Positions 26,962-35,743 of a stretch of DNA of 64,000 bases are shown here, piece after piece (positions within the stretch are counted from its first letter, which is position 1; each line of letters starts with the position of its first letter). Source of the stretch: Domibacillus enclensis (lineage in GTDB: Bacteria; Bacillota; Bacilli; Bacillales; Domibacillaceae); contig NZ_FTLX01000002.1 of assembly GCF_900156125.1 (NCBI RefSeq), positions 62,001 through 126,000 on the forward strand, written 5' to 3'. Position numbers and translations under genes: made by a program. The notes beneath the pieces are model-generated. The model had not been told where the DNA came from, ran no database searches, and saw nothing but the letters and a program-made list of their open reading frames with translations.

Positions 26962-28463
26962 AAAAACGATTTTTTCTTCTGTTTTTCATCATGCTGCTAG
27001 CAGGCTGTACGGCCAGTGGAGAAGAGGAAACAGCGCGGAATGAAGTGGAGATTCCGCTCGGCAGCCGGTCATTGCTGTTGACGTCAGAGAATCTGAGAAT
27101 GGAGCGTCAATATCAGCCGGAGGGGCTCGACGCTTTGTACGAGGATACCGTTTATGAAATAGACAGCGGTTCAGCCGCTGTCACGGTAACGGTCCGAAAG
27201 CTGAATAATGGCGACCGGTTTGTTATGCTCCGTCTGGATGGAAAGGGCGCCTTAAAAGGCACGATTGCGATGAAGGGCGCCGACGATTATTATTTGATTG
27301 ACTGGGCGCAGGAGATGCCGGAGCGCGAACACAATAAAGTAACAGGAACGGACCCGACAAAACCGCCGGTAGGCTTGTTCCGTTTTACCGACAACCATCA
27401 GTTCATGAACGAACTGGTCATGAGCCATTCTTTTTCATCCAAAACGATGAGCGAGCTTTACGGAAATGGGCGTGAAAGCACGCTTCGGGAGCTCCTGTCA
27501 GAAAAAAATACACTGACCCACTCAAAAGCAGGAGTGGCATTTGACTTATCAGCGGAACGAAACGAAATTACCGAACAATGGTTTTTGCTGGCGGAGGAGC
27601 CGCTTTTTAGTGAAACCAATCATTTAAATGAATGGATTACGTTTCAAAAAGAAAACTATAAAGAAGTGAACAACTGGTTCACTGTGGACGGTCCGATGAA
27701 AAAGCTGCCGTGGTCGGTTGAGCCGTTCACGAAGGAAGGATACGGACGCTATCTCGGCACGATGATTGAAAAAGAAGCGGTGGATCGTTTTTTCAAATAC
27801 AAGGACCGTTACTTTTACAATTTAACCGTTCAATCAGCCGCAAACCTGTGGGCCTACCGGGAAAGCCGCGATGATGTGATCTGGAAAACAGAATTCACCA
27901 GCACGTGGCTAAAGCAAAAGTATGACATTACCGCTCCGTATGTGGACACGCGGCACAACGAGCTGATTGCGCTGTATTTGCACCGGATCGGGAAGGAGCT
28001 CGGTGTGCCGGAGCTCGAAGCCGCACTTGTCGATTACAGTGATTACTTGCTGAATTTGATCAGCATTGATAACATTGTGCCTGCGGAAACCGGTTATTAT
28101 CCGGCCGATTATTATTCGCCGCAGCAAGGAAAGCAGTTTATTCATGCGTCGCTTAACCATGCGCTTGGCGAGGCCAACATGTTCATCGAGGCATACCGCG
28201 TCACTGAGGATAAAAAATATTTATTCGCTGCCCGGGATATCCGCAAAGCGATCGAATCGACTGGGGAAAAATGGATTCGGCCGACCGGCGACCTCTGGTA
28301 TCAGATCAACCGGGACGGGACATTTGACGGCGGTGACTATGAATTGCTGACGCTTTATGATCTTCAAAGACACGAAAAAAACTGGAAAGAACTTGGTGGA
28401 AGTCCCAGCCCAATTTTGCAGAAATTAATTGAAAGTAAAGAACAGTATTTAAATTCAAAATAA
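26958..28463 (+). CDS. Large lipoprotein, possibly C5-epimerase-like
   Basis: A 501-residue lipoprotein with signal peptide and lipobox LAGC (Cys near residue 17). The N-terminal half looks beta-rich; the C-terminal half (about 260-490) has repeated helices with motifs such as LIALYLHRIGKELGVPELEA, EANMFIEAYRVTEDKKYLFA and RPTGDLWYQINRDGTFDGGDYELLTLYDL, which recall the alpha/alpha-toroid of D-glucuronyl C5-epimerases. Catalytic assignment is not possible by eye. Cotranslated with the flippase, it may modify or assemble an exported glycan. An alternative is an unrelated glycosidase-like toroid. Confidence 0.5.
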   Translation: MKKRFFLLFFIMLLAGCTASGEEETARNEVEIPLGSRSLLLTSENLRMERQYQPEGLDALYEDTVYEIDSGSAAVTVTVRKLNNGDRFVMLRLDGKGALKGTIAMKGADDYYLIDWAQEMPEREHNKVTGTDPTKPPVGLFRFTDNHQFMNELVMSHSFSSKTMSELYGNGRESTLRELLSEKNTLTHSKAGVAFDLSAERNEITEQWFLLAEEPLFSETNHLNEWITFQKENYKEVNNWFTVDGPMKKLPWSVEPFTKEGYGRYLGTMIEKEAVDRFFKYKDRYFYNLTVQSAANLWAYRESRDDVIWKTEFTSTWLKQKYDITAPYVDTRHNELIALYLHRIGKELGVPELEAALVDYSDYLLNLISIDNIVPAETGYYPADYYSPQQGKQFIHASLNHALGEANMFIEAYRVTEDKKYLFAARDIRKAIESTGEKWIRPTGDLWYQINRDGTFDGGDYELLTLYDLQRHEKNWKELGGSPSPILQKLIESKEQYLNSK

Positions 28464-28515
28464 CTTTCGCTATAATGCTTAATTAAGGGGAAAAAAAGAA
28501 AGGAAGGATTCACAC

Positions 28516-29934
28516 ATGACAAAACAACAAATTGGTGTTGTCGGTTTGGCCGTAATGGGCAAAAACCTGGCGCTTAACATTGAAAGCAGAGGCTATTCTG
28601 TCGCTGTATTCAACCGCTCAGCTGATAAAACAACCGCATTTTTGCAAGAAGAAGCAAAAGGGAAAAATTTCAAAGGCGCGTACAGCGTTGAGGAATTTGT
28701 AAACTCTCTTGAAAAACCGCGTAAAATTTTGCTTATGGTAAAAGCAGGTGCAGCAACAGACGCAACGATCGATTCATTGAAACCTTACCTTGATAAAGGC
28801 GACATCATTATCGACGGAGGAAACACATTCTTCCAGGATACCGTTCGCCGCAACAAAGAGCTTGCCGGTCTTGGCTTAAACTTCGTCGGTACAGGTGTAT
28901 CGGGCGGGGAAGAAGGTGCGCTTAAAGGACCTTCTATCATGCCAGGCGGCCAGCGCGAAGCATTTGAACTCGTTCGCCCAATCTTCGAAGCAATTGCTGC
29001 TAAGGTAGATGGCGAAGCATGTACAACATACATCGGTCCGGACGGTGCAGGCCATTACGTGAAAATGGTGCATAACGGCATCGAGTACGGCGATATGCAG
29101 CTGATCTCAGAAGCCTACTTTATCCTGAAGCATGTCATCGGCTTGTCAACAGAAGAGCTGGCTGAAACATTCGCTGAGTGGAACAAAGGCGAGCTGGACA
29201 GCTACTTGATCGAAATTACAGCGGACATCTTTACGAAAAAAGACGACGAAACAGGCAAGCCGCTTGTTGACGTGATCCTGGATGCAGCCGGCCAAAAAGG
29301 AACAGGCAAATGGACGAGCCAAAACGCGCTTGACCTCGGCGTGCCGCTTCCAATTATCACGGAATCTGTTTTCGCGCGCTTTATTTCTGCTTTGAAGGAT
29401 GAGCGTGTGGAAGCAAGCAAGCAGCTAAGCGGCCCAACGGCATCTGAAGTAAGCGAAGATCAAAAGAAAGACCTGATCGAAGCCGTTCGCCAGGCATTGT
29501 ACATGAGCAAAATCTGCTCATATGCACAAGGCTTTGCTCAAATGAAAGCAGCATCAGAAGAATATGGCTGGGATCTTCGCTACGGCGACATCGCCATGAT
29601 TTTCCGCGGCGGCTGCATCATCCGTGCGCAGTTCCTGCAAAAAATCAAAGAAGCCTTCGATGCGAATCCATCGTTGCCAAACCTGCTTCTTGACGGCTAC
29701 TTTAAAGACATCGTTCAAAACTACCAAACGTCGCTTCGTAAAGTGGTTTCTCTTGCGATCGAAACAGGCATTCCAGTGCCATCATTCGCAAGCGCAATTG
29801 CTTACTACGACAGCTACCGTACCGAAACACTGCCTGCTAACCTGATCCAGGCGCAGCGTGACTACTTCGGCGCACACACGTACAAGCGTGTGGACAAAGA
29901 AGGCACATTCCACACAGAGTGGATGGAGAAATAA
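28516..29934 (+). CDS. gnd: 6-phosphogluconate dehydrogenase (decarboxylating)
   Basis: Oxidises 6-phosphogluconate to ribulose 5-phosphate and CO2 with NAD(P)+. The 472 residues are standard. The Rossmann motif is [20 protein letters not shown], and NRS after the second strand suggests NADP+. Substrate residues sit in [16 protein letters not shown] and [15 protein letters not shown] (catalytic Lys and nearby Glu). AAAGGAAGG precedes the ATG. It could take up the 6-phosphogluconate made by the gluconokinase at 40.2 kb, although it is transcribed separately. Confidence 0.95.
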   Translation: MTKQQIGVVGLAVMGKNLALNIESRGYSVAVFNRSADKTTAFLQEEAKGKNFKGAYSVEEFVNSLEKPRKILLMVKAGAATDATIDSLKPYLDKGDIIIDGGNTFFQDTVRRNKELAGLGLNFVGTGVSGGEEGALKGPSIMPGGQREAFELVRPIFEAIAAKVDGEACTTYIGPDGAGHYVKMVHNGIEYGDMQLISEAYFILKHVIGLSTEELAETFAEWNKGELDSYLIEITADIFTKKDDETGKPLVDVILDAAGQKGTGKWTSQNALDLGVPLPIITESVFARFISALKDERVEASKQLSGPTASEVSEDQKKDLIEAVRQALYMSKICSYAQGFAQMKAASEEYGWDLRYGDIAMIFRGGCIIRAQFLQKIKEAFDANPSLPNLLLDGYFKDIVQNYQTSLRKVVSLAIETGIPVPSFASAIAYYDSYRTETLPANLIQAQRDYFGAHTYKRVDKEGTFHTEWMEK

Positions 29935-29948
29935 AATGGATTGTATGG

Positions 29949-29979
29949 CCCTCGCCGGTTACGCTGGCGGGGGTTTTTT
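29949..29979 (+). terminator. Terminator of gnd
   Basis: CCCTCGCCGG and TGGCGGGGG form the stem, followed by TTTTTT. Confidence 0.75.
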
Positions 29980-30000
29980 GATGTGAGTCGATGTGGCTAA

Positions 30001-30126
30001 CGCCGATAAAATGGGCCGATCGCCGGTAAAAGTGAAATACCGCTGATAAGTGGGGCGCTAACGCCGGTATCTGAATATACCGCCGTTAGCGCATAGTATA
30101 TCAGCGATAATTAAAATATATCGGCG
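30001..30126 (+). repeat. Periodic palindromic array, family 1 (CGCYGRTA), copy 1
   Basis: Forward units CGCYGRTA start at 30001, 30021, 30041 and 30062; reverse units (TAYCRGCG type) at 30078, 30099 and 30119. Steps are 20, 20, 21, a 16-bp centre, then 21, 20. The innermost pair extends to GCTAACGCCGGTAT facing ATACCGCCGTTAGC. It ends 89 bp before the NERD gene. Confidence 0.92.
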
Positions 30127-30215
30127 CAAGAAGTAGGAGGATTATGAAGAATTTGTAAATTACGTGCAAATAAGGGCAATGCATAGTATGATTCGATTGA
30201 AAGGAGAGGAAAAAA

Positions 30216-31148
30216 GTGAAGAAATCGATCTTTCATACAAAAATAACGACCTTGCAAAAAAGGCTAATCATTCCAAAGCGCGATATTGAAGAAGAACTGG
30301 CAAAATGTGAAGCTGGATTCACAGGAGAAAAACGGCTGCTTTATTATTTGTCTGAGGTAAAGGGGACAGTGCGTATTCTGCATGACATCCGGCTTCCTTT
30401 TCAGAGTGGCTATACCCATTTTCAAATGGATACAGTCGTGATCACGCAGCACATGATTATTATCCTGGATGCAAAATATTTTAGCGGAAACCTTGTTTTG
30501 GACCGCGTCACGAGGCAGCTGAAAAGAGGTCAAATTGCATATGAAGATCCAATTACCCAGGTGCTGCGGCATAAAAGGGGACTGGAACAATGGCTTGATA
30601 AGCCCATTCCGATTACCGCAGCTGTTGTTTTTACTCATCCAAACGTCCATCTGACCATCACTCCACCAGATTCCTTCGATTCATCGCTCCTCCTTTATGT
30701 TCAGGAACTTCCTGCGAAACTAGACGAATTTCATCAAGAAAAGCCCATGCTATTAACGAAACATGAAGTTCATCAGTTAGCGAATAAACTAGCGGAGCAT
30801 CACCAACCACACGACCCGAATGTCATGAGGCAATTTGATATTTTGCCCGCCCATCTTCAGTCAGGTATCCATTGTGAAAACTGTGGACGCTGGTCCATCA
30901 AAAGAATAAAAAGAAGCTGGATCTGCACAAAATGCAGAAAAGTGATGAAAGACCCGCATCTCATCGCTTTAAAAGAGTATGTCCATTTGTTCGGCACACA
31001 GGCATCCAATGGAACAATCAGAGCTTTCCTCGGTATTCAATCGGAGTTCGTTGCCAAAAGGCTGCTGCAAAAATGGGCAGTTGAACAAAAAGGAGAAGGA
31101 AAGGGAAGAGTCTATCAGTTTCCAAATAAGTGGAAGCAAGAGGAGTAA
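30216..31148 (+). CDS. NERD-domain nuclease with zinc ribbon and HTH-like tail (A)
   Basis: A 310-residue cytoplasmic protein. The N-terminal NERD (nuclease-related) domain has PD-(D/E)xK-like residues Glu38 (TGEKRLLYYL), Asp72 (FQMDTVVI), Asp85 and Lys87 (LDAKYFSG) and Gln115 (PITQVLRHKRGLEQWL). A zinc ribbon follows (Cys220, Cys223, Cys237, Cys240; HCENCG, ICTKC). The last 60 residues look like a winged or helix-turn-helix DNA-binding tail (NGTIRAFLGIQSEFVAKRLL). The GTG follows AAAGGAG. The gene lies between two family 1 arrays, the second only 14 bp after its stop. A homologue of equal length lies at 56962. Function is unknown; nuclease action on DNA is inferred. Confidence 0.85.
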   Translation: MKKSIFHTKITTLQKRLIIPKRDIEEELAKCEAGFTGEKRLLYYLSEVKGTVRILHDIRLPFQSGYTHFQMDTVVITQHMIIILDAKYFSGNLVLDRVTRQLKRGQIAYEDPITQVLRHKRGLEQWLDKPIPITAAVVFTHPNVHLTITPPDSFDSSLLLYVQELPAKLDEFHQEKPMLLTKHEVHQLANKLAEHHQPHDPNVMRQFDILPAHLQSGIHCENCGRWSIKRIKRSWICTKCRKVMKDPHLIALKEYVHLFGTQASNGTIRAFLGIQSEFVAKRLLQKWAVEQKGEGKGRVYQFPNKWKQEE

Positions 31149-31162
31149 CAAACTTGTGTTAA

Positions 31163-31288
31163 CGCCGATAAAACCCGTCGATCGCCGGTAAATGTGAAAT
31201 ACCGCTGATAAAAGTCATGCTAACGCCGGTATTCACATATACCGGCGTTAGCACCCAACTTACCGGCGATAATTGAAAGATATCAGCG
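31163..31288 (+). repeat. Periodic palindromic array, family 1, copy 2
   Basis: Forward units at 31163, 31183, 31203 and 31224, reverse units at 31240, 31261 and 31281: the same 20, 20, 21, 16, 21, 20 geometry as copy 1. The inner stem GCTAACGCCGGTA pairs perfectly with TACCGGCGTTAGC over an 8-nt loop. It begins 14 bp after the NERD stop codon. Confidence 0.92.
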
Positions 31289-31317
31289 ATGGCATCAACA
31301 AAATTAAATGAATCCGG

Positions 31318-31346
31318 TTGCAATTTACCTGTATTTTTGATATAAA
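31318..31346 (+). promoter_or_regulatory. Sigma-A promoter of the TRAP transporter operon
   Basis: TTGCAA, a 17-bp spacer and TATAAA. Confidence 0.65.
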
Positions 31347-31350
31347 ATAA

Positions 31351-31375
31351 TTAGTTTGTTTAGTTTACAAATTAA
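31351..31375 (+). promoter_or_regulatory. Operator for the ROK (XylR-like) repressor
   Basis: TTAGTTTG and CAAATTAA flank a 9-bp centre just after the -10. It closely resembles the B. subtilis XylR operator (TTAGTTTG...CAAACTAA from memory) and the site at 35665. Confidence 0.7.
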
Positions 31376-31384
31376 AAAGCGTTT

Positions 31385-31399
31385 TTGGAAGCGCTTGAT
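31385..31399 (+). promoter_or_regulatory. Candidate cre (CcpA) site
   Basis: TTGGAAGCGCTTGAT matches WTGNAANCGNWNNCA at 13 of 15 positions. It lies downstream of the promoter, a roadblock position. Confidence 0.55.
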
Positions 31400-31423
31400 G
31401 ATAAGAAGAGGAGGAAATACAAG

Positions 31424-32422
31424 ATGAAAAAAGTCTTGCTGCCGTTTATCATGACGCTGCTCATCGTAGCGGGCTGCCAGAGTCCTGCAGCTGAAAATGG
31501 GGTAAGAGAGCTGAGACTTGCCCATAATCAGCCGCTTGAACACCCAATCCACCAGTCTTTAGTCGAATTCGGCCGCCTGGTGGAGGAAAAATCCGATCAG
31601 AACATTAAGGTGAAAATTTATGCAAACGGCCAGCTGGGAAGCGAGCGGGAAGTAATCGAACTGACACAAACCGGCGCTGTTGATATTTCAAAGGTGAGTG
31701 CAAGCGCTTTAGAAGGATTTGAGCCGGATTATTCCATTTTCAGCCTTCCGTACGTTTTTGATGACTACAAGGATTTCCAGCGTACGATGCAAAATGAGGA
31801 AGTAACAAGTAAGATTTACAACCAGACCGAGGAGATTGGCTTTGTCGGGTTGACGTACTACAATGCGGGCGTCCGGAATCTTTATACGAAAAATCAGCCG
31901 GTGAACAGTCCGGATGAAATGAATGGATTAAAGGTGCGTGTTCAGCCAAGTCAGACGAGCGTGAAGATGATTGAAGCATTTGGCGGCACGCCGACGCCAA
32001 TGGCCTACGGTGAAGTGTACACGGCGCTGCAGGCCGGCGTTATTGACGCAGCGGAAAACAATGAATCCGCTCTCGTCAGCAACAACCACGGCGAAGTGGC
32101 GAAAAAGTACATGTATACAGAGCATCAGATTGTGCCGGATATGCTGATCATGAATGCGGAAAGCCTCAAGTCATTTTCAGATGAAGAGCAGGCACTTATT
32201 CAAGAAGCAGCAGCAGAATCCACGCTTTATCATGAGGATGTCTGGAATAAAACAATTGAGGAAGTAAAAGAAACCGCTCAAAATGAAATGGGCGTTGAAT
32301 TTTTGCAGGTGGACAAGGAAGCCTTTATGAAATCCGTGGAACCGCTTCATAAGGAATATGCGGAAAATGAAAAAACCAAAGATATTTACCAGCTGATTGA
32401 AGGAGCTGAGACGAATGAATAA
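31424..32422 (+). CDS. dctP: TRAP transporter substrate-binding protein DctP
   Basis: Periplasmic-type binding protein anchored as a lipoprotein (lipobox VAGC), 332 residues. The DctP fold signatures are LRLAHNQPLEHPIHQSL, the carboxylate-binding Arg of VRVQPSQTSVKM and YGEVYTALQAGVIDAAENNE. TRAP systems import organic or sugar acids with Na+. The ATG at 31424 follows AGAGGAGG. It heads the dctPQM operon, overlapping dctQ by 8 bp. With uxaC under the same operator type, hexuronate is the likely substrate (inference). Confidence 0.92.
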   Translation: MKKVLLPFIMTLLIVAGCQSPAAENGVRELRLAHNQPLEHPIHQSLVEFGRLVEEKSDQNIKVKIYANGQLGSEREVIELTQTGAVDISKVSASALEGFEPDYSIFSLPYVFDDYKDFQRTMQNEEVTSKIYNQTEEIGFVGLTYYNAGVRNLYTKNQPVNSPDEMNGLKVRVQPSQTSVKMIEAFGGTPTPMAYGEVYTALQAGVIDAAENNESALVSNNHGEVAKKYMYTEHQIVPDMLIMNAESLKSFSDEEQALIQEAAAESTLYHEDVWNKTIEEVKETAQNEMGVEFLQVDKEAFMKSVEPLHKEYAENEKTKDIYQLIEGAETNE

Positions 32423-32903
32423 AGTAAAAACGACACTCGATAAATTGCTTCTAGGTGTATCGGCTTCGCTGTTGACGGCGATGGTTGTTTTGTCCATGTG
32501 GCAGGTGCTTGCGCGGTACGTTTTTAATATTTCCTCCCCCGGTACAGAGGAAACGATCCGCTATTTGCTGATCTGGTTCAGCCTGCTGTCCGCTGCCTAC
32601 GTATTCGGGGCTAAAAAACATATTGCGATCTTGTTTTTCAAGGAAAAGCTGGGAGCGGGGACACAGCGAATGATGGAGAAAATAACAGACCTCCTGATTA
32701 TTGTGCTGACTGCGGCCCTGATGGTATATGGCGGCGTTAAAATTGTTCTTCTGACGATGTCGCAAACAGCGGCCGCAACCGGCATTTCCATGGCGATTGT
32801 GTACGCAGCGCTTCCTGTCAGCGGCTTGTTTATTATTTTGTATACGATTCTCAACATGAAAAACCATGTTGAAGCAGGGGGAGAAGAGGTGGTGAAGCAA
32901 TGA
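32415..32903 (+). CDS. dctQ: TRAP transporter small membrane subunit DctQ
   Basis: A 162-residue protein with four membrane segments and the DctQ motif RYVFNISSPGTEETIRYLLIWFSLLSAAYVFG. It joins the large DctM subunit in the membrane. The ATG at 32415 lies inside the end of dctP, after AAGGAGCTGAG, and the stop overlaps dctM by 4 bp. Confidence 0.92.
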   Translation: MNKVKTTLDKLLLGVSASLLTAMVVLSMWQVLARYVFNISSPGTEETIRYLLIWFSLLSAAYVFGAKKHIAILFFKEKLGAGTQRMMEKITDLLIIVLTAALMVYGGVKIVLLTMSQTAAATGISMAIVYAALPVSGLFIILYTILNMKNHVEAGGEEVVKQ

Positions 32904-34195
32904 CCGCAATCGCAGGAATTTTATTGTTTGCAAGTTTCTTTTTCCTCATGTTTTTCGGGGCACCGATCGCCGTGGCGATTATTATCAGCTCCATTTTAAC
33001 GTTTATGCTCATCATGCCGTTTGACGTGGCGATTCTTGCGTCGGCGCAGCGGATGGTAACCGGGATTGACAACTTTACGATGCTCGCAATTCCACTGTTT
33101 GTGCTTTCCGGAATTGTGATGAACAACGGCGGAATTGCGTTTCGTTTAATCAATTTTGCGAAAGTGCTGGTCGGACGCCTGCCGGGCTCTCTCGCTCATA
33201 CGAATGCGGTTGGAAACATGCTGTTCGGTTCGATTTCGGGCTCCAGTGTCGCTTCAGCGGCCGCAATGGGGCGGATCATGACACCGATGCAAAATGCACA
33301 GGGATATAAAACAACGTATTCCGCAGCGGTGAACATTGCCTCAGCGCCAACAGGATTAATCATTCCGCCGAGCTCGCTGCTGATCGTGTATTCTCTTGTG
33401 AGCGGCGGCACGTCTGTTGCGTCGCTGTTTGTTGCCGGTTATGTTCCAGGTATTTTATGGGGCATTGCGGTCATGATTGTTGCTTATTTTATCGCCAAAA
33501 AAGAAAAGTATGAAGTGTCTCCAATGCCTGGAGCGCGGGATGTACTGTACATTATCTGGAGTGCTGTCCCGAGTTTGTTGCTCATCTTTATCGTGATCGG
33601 CGGTATTGTCGGCGGCGTATTTACAGCCACAGAAGGAGCGGCGGTTGCGGTTGTCTATTCCGTTATCCTGTCGATGATTTACAAAAGTATCAAACTAAAG
33701 GATCTTCCGGCTATTTTCAAAGAAACGGTGGATATAACCGGCATGATCTTGTTTTTAATCACCGCTTCGGCTCTTTTCTCACTGGTTATGTCCTACACAG
33801 GTCTGCCGCAGGCGATGAGTGAAGCGCTGCTTTCCCTGACGGATAATCAGTACGGCATTTTGCTGATTATGATTTTCATTTTGCTCGTTATCGGGACATT
33901 TATGGACATCACGCCAGCGGTTCTGATTTTCACACCGATTTTTCTGCCGATTGCAGAGACGTTCAGCATGGACCCGATTCATTTCGGCATGATCATCTGC
34001 TTCGCGCTATGTATCGGAAACATGACGCCGCCTGTCGGAAGTGTTCTGTTCGTCGGATGCAGTGTCGCCGATGTCCGGATTGAGCAAGTCATTAAGCCAT
34101 TGCTTCCTTTTTTCGCAGCGGTCATTGTTGTTCTGCTGCTAATCACGTTTATTCCGCAGCTCAGCCTGTTTCTGCCTCAGCTGCTAGGACTATAA
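32900..34195 (+). CDS. dctM: TRAP transporter large permease DctM
   Basis: A 431-residue carrier subunit with about twelve to thirteen membrane segments. Family motifs include FGAPIAVAIIISS, NNGGIAFRLINFAK, GSISGSSVASAAAMGRIMTPMQ and LVIGTFMDITPAVLIFTPIFLPI. It forms the Na+-coupled channel fed by DctP. It is the last gene of the operon and a strong terminator begins at its stop codon. Confidence 0.95.
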   Translation: MTAIAGILLFASFFFLMFFGAPIAVAIIISSILTFMLIMPFDVAILASAQRMVTGIDNFTMLAIPLFVLSGIVMNNGGIAFRLINFAKVLVGRLPGSLAHTNAVGNMLFGSISGSSVASAAAMGRIMTPMQNAQGYKTTYSAAVNIASAPTGLIIPPSSLLIVYSLVSGGTSVASLFVAGYVPGILWGIAVMIVAYFIAKKEKYEVSPMPGARDVLYIIWSAVPSLLLIFIVIGGIVGGVFTATEGAAVAVVYSVILSMIYKSIKLKDLPAIFKETVDITGMILFLITASALFSLVMSYTGLPQAMSEALLSLTDNQYGILLIMIFILLVIGTFMDITPAVLIFTPIFLPIAETFSMDPIHFGMIICFALCIGNMTPPVGSVLFVGCSVADVRIEQVIKPLLPFFAAVIVVLLLITFIPQLSLFLPQLLGL

Positions 34196-34233
34196 AAAAA
34201 GACGGTCCCCTTTAAACAAGGGGCCGTCTTTTT
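34196..34233 (+). terminator. Terminator of dctPQM
   Basis: AAAGACGGTCCCC and GGGGCCGTCTTTTT form the stem. Confidence 0.9.
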
Positions 34234-34245
34234 CGTTTGGTGCAC

Positions 34246-34390
34246 CGCCGATATAGTGGATGAGCGCTGATAAAATCGGTCGATCGCCGGTAAATCTGAC
34301 ATAACGCCGGTAAAAGCCATGCTAACGCCGATAACTGACTATACCGGCGTTAGCGGCCAACTTATCAGCGATAAATGAAATATACCGGCG
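34246..34390 (+). repeat. Periodic palindromic array, family 1, copy 3
   Basis: Five forward units at 34246, 34265, 34285, 34305 and 34326, and three reverse units at 34342, 34363 and 34383; steps 19, 20, 20, 21, 16, 21, 20. It lies between convergent dctM and the ROK gene with no NERD gene, so it could be a trans-mobilised or orphan copy. Confidence 0.9.
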
Positions 34391-34396
34391 ATGCCG

Positions 34397-35560
34397 TTAG
34401 TCCATTTCCAGCTGCAGCGTGGAAATGTGGAAAAACTGTTTAATGCCGAGTGCGCAGGCGCCGAGTGAGCATGCCTGCTTGCCGAGCTTTGAAATGTGCA
34501 GCTCCCGGTAATGGCTGATGTCCGACACGAGCTGCGCTTCAATCCGCTTAATCGCTTCCGGGTAAAACCGGAGCAATTCGCTGTTCAAGACGACAACATT
34601 CGGGTTGTATAAGTTAATCATATTATTCAGCCCGACACTTAAATAAAAGAGAAACTCGTCCATCATCTCCATGACCGTTTCATCTCTGGCTTGAATCCAG
34701 TCAATGACATCTGCGCGTGTGATTGTTTCCTGTTTCTTTTTAACGGACAGCTCACGGAAAAGCGCTGATTCGGACCCGTACTGCTCCCAGCAGCCTTTAT
34801 TGCCGCAGCTGCATGGCCGTCCGTTTGGCACGACGATCATGTGTCCCGCTTCTCCGGCAAATCCGTTTTCCCCTTTGAAAAAATCTTCATTCATCATCAT
34901 GCCGAGCCCGATACCGGAGGAAAAACTGGCGCCGAGCAGGTTCTTCGCTTCCGGATGCGCATATACCCGTTCTGCAAACGAGCAAAGATTGGCATTGTTT
35001 TCAAGGGTGATTGGCAGTCCGGCCGCTTCCTCCAGGTCCGTTTTCAGCGAAACGTCTGTCCATCCGAGACGAGGAACGAAGTGAACATGCTCCTCCAGCG
35101 TCACAAGGCCGTGAACACCAACAACGACGCTGACCAGTCCGTAGCGGCTTTCTTCGCAATACGATTGAATGCGGCGGATGTTTTTTGCCGCTGTTTTCAC
35201 CACTTCTTCATACGAATCCGATTGAAGAGGAATGGTTTCCAGGCGGACGACCTTTCCAGCCAGATCTGACAGGGCAAATGTCATCGCACCGAGGTCCAGA
35301 TCAATGCCAAGCACGAAGCCTGCCTGCCCGTTAATCGACAGCATAATCGGCCGCCTGCCGACAGAATGGTGCTCAAGCTGTGTTTCCACCACAAGCTCCT
35401 TTTCAAGCAAATCGGCCGCCTGAACGGAAATGGTGGCTCTCGTTAAATCAGTCAATTTAGATAAATCCGCTCGGGAGATCATTTTTTTTTCAATAATTTT
35501 TTGCAAAATGAGTGAGCGGTTAATTTGCTTTATGTAAGCGGCATCGCCGGTTGCAGCCAT
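34397..35560 (-). CDS. ROK-family (XylR-like) transcriptional repressor
   Basis: A 387-residue repressor. An N-terminal winged helix (KKMISRADLSKLTDLTRATIS) is followed by a ROK sugar-kinase-like domain with the signature GIGLGMMMNEDFFKGENGFAGEAGHM and the zinc motif CSCGNKGCWEQYG. AAGGAGG precedes the ATG. It is divergent from uxaC, and XylR-like operators lie before uxaC and dctP, so it probably represses both until a hexuronate or derived sugar binds. The true inducer is not known. Confidence 0.88.
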   Translation of the reverse strand: MAATGDAAYIKQINRSLILQKIIEKKMISRADLSKLTDLTRATISVQAADLLEKELVVETQLEHHSVGRRPIMLSINGQAGFVLGIDLDLGAMTFALSDLAGKVVRLETIPLQSDSYEEVVKTAAKNIRRIQSYCEESRYGLVSVVVGVHGLVTLEEHVHFVPRLGWTDVSLKTDLEEAAGLPITLENNANLCSFAERVYAHPEAKNLLGASFSSGIGLGMMMNEDFFKGENGFAGEAGHMIVVPNGRPCSCGNKGCWEQYGSESALFRELSVKKKQETITRADVIDWIQARDETVMEMMDEFLFYLSVGLNNMINLYNPNVVVLNSELLRFYPEAIKRIEAQLVSDISHYRELHISKLGKQACSLGACALGIKQFFHISTLQLEMD

Positions 35561-35589
35561 AGTACATCCTCCTTCATTCTTGATTCATA

Positions 35590-35595
35590 TTATAC
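35590..35595 (-). promoter_or_regulatory. -10 element of the ROK gene
   Basis: TATAAT on the minus strand, upstream of the ATG; no clear -35. Confidence 0.45.
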
Positions 35596-35664
35596 AGGTT
35601 TTCCATCGGATAAAAAGGGATATTGACGGTTTTAAAAAGGGGTGATAAGCTTATTATACATTAA

Positions 35665-35685
35665 TTAGTTTGGTGAACAAATTAA
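35665..35685 (+). promoter_or_regulatory. ROK operator before uxaC
   Basis: TTAGTTTG, five bases, CAAATTAA. It matches the site at 31351 in both half-sites and lies just after TATTAT, a likely -10 at 35652. Confidence 0.7.
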
Positions 35686-35743
35686 AAAGACGATTTTTTT
35701 CACAAGTAAAGAAAAGGCTTTCATTTTGAAGGAGGAGTTTAAG

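Noticed and set aside
30001-31288. CRISPR array
   Set aside because: Units are 8 bp, occur in both orientations, have no unique spacers of normal length and no cas genes are near.
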